Positions 1 through 5,716 of a DNA stretch of 5,716 nt are shown piece after piece. The position numbers and the translations under genes were made by a program. The DNA is from a candidate division TA06 bacterium (GTDB lineage Bacteria; Ratteibacteria; UBA8468; MWAK01). The stretch covers positions 1 to 5,716 of the forward strand of contig JAKJFK010000115.1 in NCBI GenBank assembly GCA_022704925.1. The letters are read 5' to 3'. How positions within the stretch are numbered: the first letter of the stretch is position 1; each line of letters begins with the position of its first letter. The notes beneath the pieces were generated by a model. That model did no database searches. It saw nothing but the letters and a program-made list of their open reading frames with translations, and had not been told where the DNA came from.

Positions 1-1173
1 GCCGGCGTAATAGAAGACGAAGAGGCGGCCGTCCGGCGTCGCCTGGAAGCGCCCCCAGCCCGGGATCTCGCGGCTCGCCTGCTGCTCACCCCCCAGGGCC
101 AGGCAGGTTTTTCGCACCAGCCGGTTGCCTTCGATCACCCCGTACATCAGCGCGTGGGTGATCGGCTCGCCCGGAAAGAATTTGTTCCGGACCCGGGCAT
201 CCCAGATGTTCTGCTCGATCCAGAGGATGTGGGCGCGCCCCTCTCCGTCCAGCCAGAGGTCGAGGTTGGTGATATGTCCGCACTTTTCGCATTCGGCGAC
301 CTTGATCCATTCACCGAACGGTTCTTTCGTGATGTCGGGCGTCCGGCAGAAGTAGAGGCGCCGGAAGTCGTAATCCCATTGATTGCCTTCGTGCAGGATT
401 AACTTGTACTCCCGCCACTCCCGCACCCATTCGATGATGTCGCTAACGCCCAGCAGGCAGGCCGTCCGGTTGCGCAGGGCCAGGTTCTGGTAGCAGATGC
501 GGATTGGCTGGGGCTTTTCGAACTCGGCTCCCCAGGGCATCCTGATCGAGCCGGACTTTGACCATTGGCCGTCGCGGTCGAGGAAACTCCAGTGGGCGGT
601 GTCGTAACCGACGTTCTGCAGGTAGAGCGCCTCCCGGTTCGGGCTGTCCGCGGCGAAGGCGCGGTAGGAGTGCTCGGTGAACCTCGGGTTGTCCTTCCAT
701 TGCGGGTGGGAGAGAAGCGGCGGCGCCTCGGGGCGCTTGGTGTCGAAGATCAGCAGCTGGGGTTGGGCCGGGCCGGAGTAGGCGCCCGGCGGGGTCAGGG
801 TCGGGTTGCTGGTCAGTAGGAGGCGGCCGTCTTTGAAGAGTCCGATCGGGCAGGGTTCGCGCTGGCGTCCTTCGGAATCGGCCTGGAGCCGCTGTGCTTC
901 CTTTTCATCCAGCCGGAAGAGCGTCCAGCGCACGTTGTTGAGGGGTTTCTGCTCCGGCCGGATCTCCAGGCCGCTGGCGAAGACCTCCCGGCCGGCTCGG
1001 ACCAGGCAGGTCGAGCCGTAGCACCAGAGGGGGCCGGCGCCGTTGGCCGGGTTGCCGATTTCATAGACCCGGTACTCCGCCTCCACGACCGGGAAGGGCG
1101 GCGGTGCGGCTTGAATTCTCATCGGCCCGGCCATTCCCATCAGGCAGAATAGAAGAAGCCGCTGCCTTCGCAT
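1..1173 (-). CDS. Secreted beta-propeller-like protein, 3' end missing
   Basis: This frame is open for 391 codons from an ATG at 1173 to the left edge, where the gene is cut off. The first 22 residues look like a signal peptide: MRRQR, a hydrophobic run (LLLFCLMGMAG), then a likely cut after IQA before APPPFP, so the product is probably exported. The rest is rich in W, Y, G and short beta-strand-like segments of the type 'D-G-x-G-x-A-H-I-L-W' (about residues 309-318) and 'TPDGRLFVFYY' (379-389), as in BNR/sialidase-like beta-propellers. A Cys-x-x-Cys pair lies at residues 295 and 298. I do not recognise a specific family or catalytic set, so no reaction is assigned. It starts 37 bp after the hydrolase stop with no visible terminator between, which suggests co-transcription. 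The ATG lacks a good Shine-Dalgarno site; an in-frame GTG at 1179 is an alternative start, and an in-frame TAA at 1189-1191 limits any further extension. Confidence 0.82.
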   Translation of the reverse strand, partial: MRRQRLLLFCLMGMAGPMRIQAAPPPFPVVEAEYRVYEIGNPANGAGPLWCYGSTCLVRAGREVFASGLEIRPEQKPLNNVRWTLFRLDEKEAQRLQADSEGRQREPCPIGLFKDGRLLLTSNPTLTPPGAYSGPAQPQLLIFDTKRPEAPPLLSHPQWKDNPRFTEHSYRAFAADSPNREALYLQNVGYDTAHWSFLDRDGQWSKSGSIRMPWGAEFEKPQPIRICYQNLALRNRTACLLGVSDIIEWVREWREYKLILHEGNQWDYDFRRLYFCRTPDITKEPFGEWIKVAECEKCGHITNLDLWLDGEGRAHILWIEQNIWDARVRNKFFPGEPITHALMYGVIEGNRLVRKTCLALGGEQQASREIPGWGRFQATPDGRLFVFYYAG

Positions 1174-1210
1174 CGCCACCCCGTCTCTTTATCCCTCGCG
1201 CCGGTGAATT

Positions 1211-4200
1211 TTACCGGATGATCTCGTAGCAGAAGATATCGTCGTGGCGCGCCGTCTGGAAACTGAGGCTGTTGGAACTCACCTGGGTCGGCTTCACCTC
1301 GAAGATCCGCTTGCCGAGCCAGTTGACCGCGTAAACCTTCGCCTGGTTGGCCTGGGCCAGTTTCACCGTGACCTCGCTGTTCCACAGCGTCCAGAGGGCC
1401 AGCGTCTTGGCCGTGGCGAAGTCGGCCGTGTCCCAGGGCAGCAGGGCCGCCGCGTATTGCGGCTCGCTGGTGACGGCCGAGAGGCGGCTGAGGGAGATCC
1501 GGGTGTTCCGGCCGGCCTTGCCGAACCAGAGCTGCATGTCGCCGCGGTCGGCCGTGAAGCGCTGCTTCGGGGTGTCCATGACCATGCTCCGGTCCCGGCT
1601 GCGCCAGACCTTGTCCAGCTCATCCTCTGAGAAGGGCAGGGGATAACCCCACTTCTTCAGGGCCCGGTACACCTGCCGGTCCAGTTCGGTCGGCTGGGCC
1701 TTCGGCTCGGCCGCCCAGTAATTGCTGGCCGAGGTCGTCAGGCGGAGCGAATCGCTGAGCTTGGTCGCGTCGTCCTTGGCGTTCCGGTCAATCTCGTCCT
1801 GGCGCGCCTTCTCGGCGATCCGGTGCACCACGTTCCAGTCGGTCATGTCCTCGGTGGTGGCGAAGAACTGGTCGTTCAGGAAGTACTTCTGCCCCGGCTT
1901 GAAGGTGATGCCGTGCAAGGCGAACCACTTTTCCTTCGCCTTCGGGTCCTTGCCCTCGCGGTCGCTGTTGCTGTGGCACCAGAGGATGGCGTGCTTCGCC
2001 TTCCGGTAGTCGCCATAGGGTCCGCGGCCGTCATGGATGACGATCCGGTCCTCCGGCCCGTCATAGACGCTCTTGAATGAGTAATCCTCGATGCCCAGCT
2101 GGTACATGATCCAGTTCTCGAAGGCCCAGTTGCTCATCTTTCTTTCCGGGCCGCCGATGAACATGTCGTCGTCGGGCATGCCGATCAGGATCCGCTGGTC
2201 GTTCTCCTCGATCTTAGAGCGCTGCAGTATCCACTGGCTGACGTAGAAGGAGCCGCGCCGCGGCCGGTCCGTCAGGGGGGTGATGTAATGAACCCGCAGG
2301 GAGTAGCCCGGATCGCTCACCGGGTAGGGCTGGGCGCTCATCTTGTGGTGGGCGTAGCCGTCGAAGCCGTAAGTCCGCCCCATCAGGGCCGCCATCAGGC
2401 CGTACTCGTAAACAAAGGGCCCCTGGTTCGACCACATGCTCCACTCGTAACTGAACATGGGCCGACCGTAGATCCGGCCGTAGGTGTTGAAGCGCTTGAG
2501 GTTCTTGATCCGGCTGGTGACCTGGTCGCCGTTGTCGGTGTCCAGGTAGGCGGCGGCGATGGCGATGTCCAGCGGCGAGTCCATGTTCGCCTTGTGAGTG
2601 GGCCCCTGGACCATGTGGAAGGTGTCGCCGTTCCAGCCCACCCCGCACTTCACCCCGACCTCCTCCTTGAGGAATTTCGCCATGTCGGTCGCCCAGACCT
2701 TCTGCACCTGGTAGGTGAACTCGATGGCGTCGCTGACCCGCGGGTCGGCCTGGCGCCGGTCCGGCTCGTACCGGTACTCGGTTTCCCCACGGTAGTTGCT
2801 GGGAATGACGATCGTCCGGGCCAGACCGCTCGGGTCGGGCACGTATCCGGCCGTTCGGGCCGAACTGGTTTTGACCATGATCACGTCCGGCGACTCCCAC
2901 GGGAAAAGCTGGTCCTCCTCCCAGGCCTTGGCCAGCGCCTCGCGGCTGCCGTACTTCTTGAGCAGGAATTCGTTGAAGGCCAGGCGGAGCTTCTCGCTCT
3001 CCTCCGGGGTGCTCAGGTTGTTGAAATCGAACGGGTAGGGCTTCCTGGCCACCGTATTGTTGAACTCGATGGCATCCAGGATGCGCGGGTTCTTATCCGC
3101 CGGCAGGCCGCCCCGGTACCAGCGGCCGGTTGTGTACTGGTTGTGCTGTCCGCTGCCGCCGTAAGGGCTGCGCGAACCGCGGAAGTTGGTCGGGATCAGG
3201 ATGTTGCCTTTGGCCGGGTCCTCGTGCGGAAAGAGCGGGTTGGTTTTCCACGCTTCCGCCAGCGCCGCCCGGCTGCCGTATTTGTTGAGCAGGTACTTGT
3301 TGAACTGCCGGCGCCATTCGGCCGTCTGGTCGGGATTGTCCAGCCGGTTGTAGTCGAAGCGGCGCGGGTTCAGGCCGGTTTCGTTGCAGAGTTCCAGGCC
3401 GATCAGCGTCGGGTCGTCCTTGAGCGCCTTGCCGGTGTAGGGGTTGGTCGTGGTCAGGATGGTCTTCCAGGCTTGCTGCCAGACCTCGCGGTAGCGCGGG
3501 TTGATCCAGAAATAGGTGTCACCCGCCTCGGCCTGGCCCGGTTCCGGCGTCTTTCCCCGGGGATATCCGTACCCGTTATGGCCGGCATTGGTCAGGAAGA
3601 AGTAAATGCCCCGCTCGCCCAGTTTGGCGATCAGGTAGAGGTACTTGTCCAGTTGCACCGGGTCAACCTCGCCGGTCTCGAAGTTCTTGACGATCTCGCC
3701 GAAGGCGATGCTGCGCTGGACGTTGATGCCGGCGTCGGCGTAGGTCTCGGCGTAGAGGTCGGAGAGTTCCTTGCCGGGCACGTGGTTTTCGTGGCCGCCG
3801 AAGAAATAGATCTCCTGGCCGTCCCGCCAGAACTTCCCGTCGCGGGCCGTCACGAAGCCGTGCCGGGAGGTCGGCCCGTCGAGCATCTCGGCCATGTTTA
3901 CCCGGGAATCCGGAAGCTGCCACTGCGAAAAATCAACGGTCACCTCATCCAGCACCTCGTTGCCCTGGGTAACGGTCATCCGGGTTTTCGGAAAGACCTT
4001 CGAGGCGTCGCTGTAGAGCACCTTCGTGTCGTACTGGTACCAGCGCACGGCCGGGTCGGTCTTCCCGGTTCCGGCCTCCGCGAAGCTTACCTTCGCGCCC
4101 CGCTTCAGATTGTAGGGCAGCGGCTTGCCGTCGTTGTCCATCACCAGGATGCCGGCCCACCTTTCATTACGGGGAGCAACCCGGAAGGTCAGCTTCCCCT

Positions 4201-4423
4201 TCTCGCCCGTCAGGAGCTTCTCGGAGACCAGGGCGGTATAGTTGCGTTCGACGATCCGCTGGCTCTCGGCATTCGGACGGTCGTTGGCGGGCGTCTTGCT
4301 GTAGGCCATGTCGCCGACGCGCCACGGTCCGATCGTTCCCTCGTCGGCCGCTTCGGCGGAGCTGAAGGAGGTGGTCAGAACGGCTAAAGTCAGCCAAGAC
4401 AGAACGAGCATTCCGTACTTCAT
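1211..4423 (-). CDS. Large secreted glycoside hydrolase-like protein (GH-A clan type TIM barrel)
   Basis: This complete gene encodes 1070 residues and ends in TAA. The ATG at 4423 is chosen because a GGAGAGG site lies 5 nt upstream. Residues 1-25 form a signal peptide (MKYG, hydrophobic core, SSAEA before ADEG), so the protein should act in the periplasm or outside the cell. Residues 28-170 look like an N-terminal beta-sandwich. The TIM barrel begins near 'DGKFWRDGQEIYFFGGHENH' (195-214). The segment NPYTGKALKDDPTLIGLELCNE (split as NPYTG 327-331 and LELCNE 343-348) matches the beta-4 strand of clan GH-A enzymes (GH5/GH42-like), making Glu348 the likely acid/base. Glu660 in 'MFSYEWSMW' is the likely nucleophile. 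Residues 356-577 contain a tandem duplication. Residues about 740-860 look like an alpha/beta domain, and 945-1070 a C-terminal beta-sandwich. The family, substrate and cleavage specificity cannot be assigned from sequence alone. Beta-galactosidase or cellulase labels would be guesses; a catalytically altered homologue is also possible. Confidence 0.9.
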   Translation of the reverse strand: MKYGMLVLSWLTLAVLTTSFSSAEAADEGTIGPWRVGDMAYSKTPANDRPNAESQRIVERNYTALVSEKLLTGEKGKLTFRVAPRNERWAGILVMDNDGKPLPYNLKRGAKVSFAEAGTGKTDPAVRWYQYDTKVLYSDASKVFPKTRMTVTQGNEVLDEVTVDFSQWQLPDSRVNMAEMLDGPTSRHGFVTARDGKFWRDGQEIYFFGGHENHVPGKELSDLYAETYADAGINVQRSIAFGEIVKNFETGEVDPVQLDKYLYLIAKLGERGIYFFLTNAGHNGYGYPRGKTPEPGQAEAGDTYFWINPRYREVWQQAWKTILTTTNPYTGKALKDDPTLIGLELCNETGLNPRRFDYNRLDNPDQTAEWRRQFNKYLLNKYGSRAALAEAWKTNPLFPHEDPAKGNILIPTNFRGSRSPYGGSGQHNQYTTGRWYRGGLPADKNPRILDAIEFNNTVARKPYPFDFNNLSTPEESEKLRLAFNEFLLKKYGSREALAKAWEEDQLFPWESPDVIMVKTSSARTAGYVPDPSGLARTIVIPSNYRGETEYRYEPDRRQADPRVSDAIEFTYQVQKVWATDMAKFLKEEVGVKCGVGWNGDTFHMVQGPTHKANMDSPLDIAIAAAYLDTDNGDQVTSRIKNLKRFNTYGRIYGRPMFSYEWSMWSNQGPFVYEYGLMAALMGRTYGFDGYAHHKMSAQPYPVSDPGYSLRVHYITPLTDRPRRGSFYVSQWILQRSKIEENDQRILIGMPDDDMFIGGPERKMSNWAFENWIMYQLGIEDYSFKSVYDGPEDRIVIHDGRGPYGDYRKAKHAILWCHSNSDREGKDPKAKEKWFALHGITFKPGQKYFLNDQFFATTEDMTDWNVVHRIAEKARQDEIDRNAKDDATKLSDSLRLTTSASNYWAAEPKAQPTELDRQVYRALKKWGYPLPFSEDELDKVWRSRDRSMVMDTPKQRFTADRGDMQLWFGKAGRNTRISLSRLSAVTSEPQYAAALLPWDTADFATAKTLALWTLWNSEVTVKLAQANQAKVYAVNWLGKRIFEVKPTQVSSNSLSFQTARHDDIFCYEIIR
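2693..3031 (-). repeat. Tandem internal repeat, unit 2 (hydrolase residues 465-577)
   Basis: This second copy follows unit 1 directly. It begins at FDFN (465-468) and includes FNEFLLKKYGSREALAKAW (483-501), IVIPSNYRG (538-546) and DPRVSDAIEF (560-569). The offset to unit 1 is 109 residues for the first half. It becomes 130 at the I-P-(T/S)-N-(F/Y)-R-G motif and 115 at the DAIEF motif, so the middle has diverged by insertions and deletions. The right-hand boundary, near VWATDMAKFL, is approximate because the similarity fades after DAIEF. Confidence 0.82.
3032..3358 (-). repeat. Tandem internal repeat, unit 1 (hydrolase residues 356-464)
   Basis: This is the first copy of a segment duplicated inside the hydrolase. 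It begins at FDYN (356-359), eight residues after the proposed acid/base Glu348, and includes FNKYLLNKYGSRAALAEAW (374-392), ILIPTNFRG (408-416) and NPRILDAIEF (445-454). The first 48 residues match unit 2 without gaps at 25 positions by hand count. The F-x-x-(Y/F/W)-L-x-x-KYGS-x-x-A-L-x-x-AW pattern is common just after the acid/base in GH42-like and related clan GH-A proteins, which supports this copy as the one in the ancestral position. Confidence 0.85.
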
Positions 4424-4428
4424 TTTCG

Positions 4429-4435
4429 CCTCTCC
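4429..4435 (-). promoter_or_regulatory. Ribosome binding site of the hydrolase gene
   Basis: The minus strand reads GGAGAGG, then five bases (CGAAA), then the ATG at 4423. The site and spacing favour this ATG over the in-frame ATG four codons further on (4411), which would also shorten the signal peptide's charged N-terminus. Confidence 0.8.
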
Positions 4436-4503
4436 GGGTTTTTAAGAAATGGTTGAAAAAGTTAAAGACGGCCGTTAAATCCCGGTCGGATGGACTTTCC
4501 AGA

Positions 4504-4532
4504 GTAAAACATATTTTTAAGGCTATCGTCAA
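4504..4532 (-). promoter_or_regulatory. Weak sigma70-type promoter candidate ahead of the hydrolase gene
   Basis: The 116-bp gap between the LamG frame and the hydrolase is clearly richer in A and T than the flanking genes. On the minus strand it contains TTGACG (4527-4532), close to the -35 consensus, followed after 17 bp by TTTTAC (4504-4509), a poor -10 box. If used, it would leave a leader of roughly 75 nt before the hydrolase ATG. The -10 match is weak and promoters of the likely host phylum are not well described, so this is only a candidate. No terminator hairpin was found in the gap, so read-through from the upstream gene remains possible. Confidence 0.22.
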
Positions 4533-4539
4533 AATCGTT

Positions 4540-4974
4540 TTACCGGCCGCCGGCGTGCAGGGTCGAAATCTCAGCCGGCGTCAGGGCACGGTTGTAGAGA
4601 CGGAGGTCGGCCAGGCTTCCGTTGAAGCTGTACCGGCCGTCCGGGGTGGTGCCGATCAGCAGCGGCCCCGCGCTCAGGGTGAGCGGTCTCCCGGAGCGCG
4701 CCTCCCCGCAGGGTTCGCCGTTCAGGAAGAGGCGCAGCGTGCCGGGCGCGATCGTCACGGCCACGTGCGACCACCGGCCGGCCGGCACCGCCGCGGTGCC
4801 GCCGAAGGTGCCGGCCGTGGAGATCAGCCGGAGTTTTCCGGCGAGGATGTCAAAGATGAATTCATTTCCCGGTTTTTCCAGGATGCGCATGCTTTTTGAA
4901 CTCGCCGGGTTAATCCAGGCGGCGGCGGTCAGTTCCCGGCTTTCGGCCAGCCCGGATCCCAAAGGAACGACACC
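4540..4974 (-). pseudogene. C-terminal LamG portion, same frame after an in-frame TGA
   Basis: This stretch continues the upstream DOMON-LamG gene in exactly the same frame for 144 codons after the TGA at 4975-4977, ending in TAA at 4540-4542. It reads as the rest of a LamG_3-type jelly-roll domain: 'ELTAAAWINP', 'NEFIFDILAGKLRLIS', 'AGRWSHVAVTIAPGTLRLFLNGE', 'GPLLIGTTPDG' and the closing 'FNGSLADLRLYNRALTPAEI'. The last motif is the usual end of this family, so the original protein probably ended here. Alone it would lack the first strands of the fold. It could be a decayed fragment, the product of restart at the TTG at 4962, the far half of a read-through product, or an artefact of one wrong base in the assembly. 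Composition and codon use look the same on both sides of the TGA, which suggests a recent change or an error. Confidence 0.7.
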
Positions 4975-4976
4975 TC
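4960..4976 (-). promoter_or_regulatory. Possible translation restart site: GAGGTG overlapping the TGA, then TTG
   Basis: On the minus strand GAGGTG (4976-4971) overlaps the TGA stop and is complementary to the CACCUC of a typical 16S rRNA tail. An in-frame TTG follows at 4962-4960 after 8 nt, a normal spacing. Ribosomes ending at the TGA could in principle restart here and make a 140-residue LamG piece. It may be chance: GGT-GTC is ordinary Gly-Val coding sequence, and the piece would have no signal peptide and an incomplete fold. Confidence 0.3.
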
Positions 4977-5716
4977 AGCCGGCGTTGAATTTCAGTTTTT
5001 CATCCGGGGTCCCCCCTGCGAACCGCAGGACGCTGTCCGGCGTTTCCCGGCCGCTTCGGGCCCCGGAGAAGTAGCCGTGCCTGGCGTGGCCGGAGGCGTC
5101 AAGGACCCAGGGCCCGTCCACGGCCTCCAGTTTCCAGTGCAGCTGGAGATCCGGTTGGGGTTCAATGACGGCCGCCTTCGCCTCCCTGGCGGGCAGCTCC
5201 AGCCGGGCCAATTCCTTTGCGCCGCCGGTGGTTTCGGACGGCCAGGCGGTCCGTTCTCCGTGGGGATACTCGTTCCGTTCGACGCCGAAGCGCCAGGTCT
5301 GGCCGGTACCGGGTGGAAACGGCGCGAAACGGGCGTATTCCAGCCGGGCCTCCATTATCCAGCCGTCTTCGGTGGTCCGGATGGAGGATTCCCATTCCGG
5401 GTCCATCAGGGAAAGGCGTTCTTCCAGGGGCGGCCGTACTCCGGCGACGAAGAGAGAGTCATTCTGCACGCCCAGGGGATTTACGCGCAGCCGCCATTGG
5501 GCGCCCGGCATTGGTTCCATGATCAGCGCCAGCGAATCGTCCAGCGCCACCCGGGGCTCGAGCGGGTCCCCGGGCACGCCGCGTTCGGCCTGGACCATCT
5601 TCATTCGGTCTTCGCGCGCTTCGGCGGCGACGTAGAGGGCCTGGTCGTCGGCCGCCAGCCAGACGTCGGTGCGTTGTCCCGGCCGCCGGCCGCCGGCCAG
5701 GCGGAGCGTTCCGGCC
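4975..5716 (-). CDS. DOMON/CBM9-like carbohydrate-binding protein with start of a LamG domain, 5' end missing
   Basis: The frame is open from the right edge (246 codons visible) to a TGA at 4975-4977; the true start lies outside the window. The first ATG at 5604 is not the start, because the 37 codons before it read as domain sequence (VWLAADDQALYVAAEARED). Visible residues 1 to about 180 fit a DOMON/CBM9-like beta-sandwich: 'DDQALYVAAEA', then 'RVALDDSLALIMEP', 'WRLRVNPLG', 'DGWIMEARLEYARFAP' and 'WRFGVERNEYPHGERTAWPS', in the order typical of such domains. From visible residue 189 (LQLHWKLE, LDASGHARHGYFSGA, SVLRFAGG) the sequence is the N-terminal part of a LamG-type (concanavalin A-like) domain, which then stops abruptly. 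The rest of the domain continues in the same frame beyond the TGA. The inferred role is binding glycan or displaying a partner at the surface; no catalytic residues are visible in this part, and an enzymatic domain could lie upstream. Confidence 0.82.
   Translation of the reverse strand, partial: AGTLRLAGGRRPGQRTDVWLAADDQALYVAAEAREDRMKMVQAERGVPGDPLEPRVALDDSLALIMEPMPGAQWRLRVNPLGVQNDSLFVAGVRPPLEERLSLMDPEWESSIRTTEDGWIMEARLEYARFAPFPPGTGQTWRFGVERNEYPHGERTAWPSETTGGAKELARLELPAREAKAAVIEPQPDLQLHWKLEAVDGPWVLDASGHARHGYFSGARSGRETPDSVLRFAGGTPDEKLKFNAG

Noticed and set aside
2214-2900. A 228-codon open frame on the minus strand overlapping the hydrolase in another frame
   Set aside because: The product is rich in R, G and P with no recognisable motif. 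It is a frame-shifted shadow of the hydrolase coding sequence.
2288-4387. A 699-codon open frame on the plus strand
   Set aside because: It lies entirely antisense to the hydrolase. The translation is a repetitive V/G/L/A/R-rich sequence without domain motifs, as expected from the opposite strand of a GC-rich gene. The minus-strand protein has signal peptide, catalytic motifs and a ribosome binding site.
4455-4485. A possible terminator or hairpin around the ACGGCCGT palindrome followed by a T-rich run on the minus strand
   Set aside because: The palindrome has no loop, and the flanking bases do not extend the pairing into a stable stem, so it does not meet the form of an intrinsic terminator.
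4975-4977. The TGA as a selenocysteine codon
   Set aside because: LamG domains have no known selenocysteine site, and I saw no convincing hairpin just downstream of the TGA of the bacterial SECIS type.
4453-5074. Plus-strand open frames of 148 and 150 codons across the LamG region
   Set aside because: They are antisense to the LamG coding sequence, show low-complexity translations and have no domain signature. The minus-strand frame carries clear LamG motifs.
5679-5700. A GC-only CCGGCCG-type repeat near the right edge
   Set aside because: It lies inside the open frame, encoding Gly/Arg/Pro residues of the DOMON-like protein, and is short. It fits ordinary GC-rich coding sequence.

Overview
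All supported genes in this window lie on the minus strand, so the order of transcription runs from right to left. The sequence is GC-rich and carries three secreted or secretion-associated proteins of the kind used to bind and break down polysaccharides. The protein style (a long GH-A-like hydrolase with beta-sandwich flanks, a DOMON/CBM9-like plus LamG protein, and a beta-propeller-like secreted protein) resembles gene clusters of the Planctomycetes-Verrucomicrobia-Lentisphaerae/Kiritimatiellae group. That placement is an inference from protein style; the window has no rRNA, tRNA or other phylogenetic marker.

Layout in transcription order. (1) From the right edge to 4540 runs one reading frame that enters from outside the window. 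It encodes a DOMON/CBM9-like domain followed by a LamG (concanavalin A-like) domain. The LamG domain is interrupted by an in-frame TGA at 4975-4977, and coding resumes in the same frame to a TAA at 4540-4542. A GAGGTG Shine-Dalgarno-like site overlaps the TGA, 8 nt before an in-frame TTG, so restart of translation is conceivable. (2) A 116-bp AT-rich gap (4424-4539) holds a strong ribosome binding site and a weak promoter candidate. (3) At 4423-1211 is a complete 1070-residue secreted glycoside-hydrolase-like protein with a plausible acid/base Glu348 and nucleophile Glu660. A tandem internal duplication of about 110 residues follows the acid/base. (4) After only 37 bp begins a secreted protein of at least 391 residues, probably a beta-propeller, which runs off the left edge.

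The three genes could form an operon acting outside the cytoplasm: a binding/display protein, a hydrolase, and a second sugar-related protein. The substrate cannot be read from the sequence. No tRNA, rRNA, CRISPR array, insertion sequence, attachment site or convincing terminator was seen. The most noteworthy signals are the in-frame TGA inside the LamG domain and the tandem duplication inside the catalytic half of the hydrolase.
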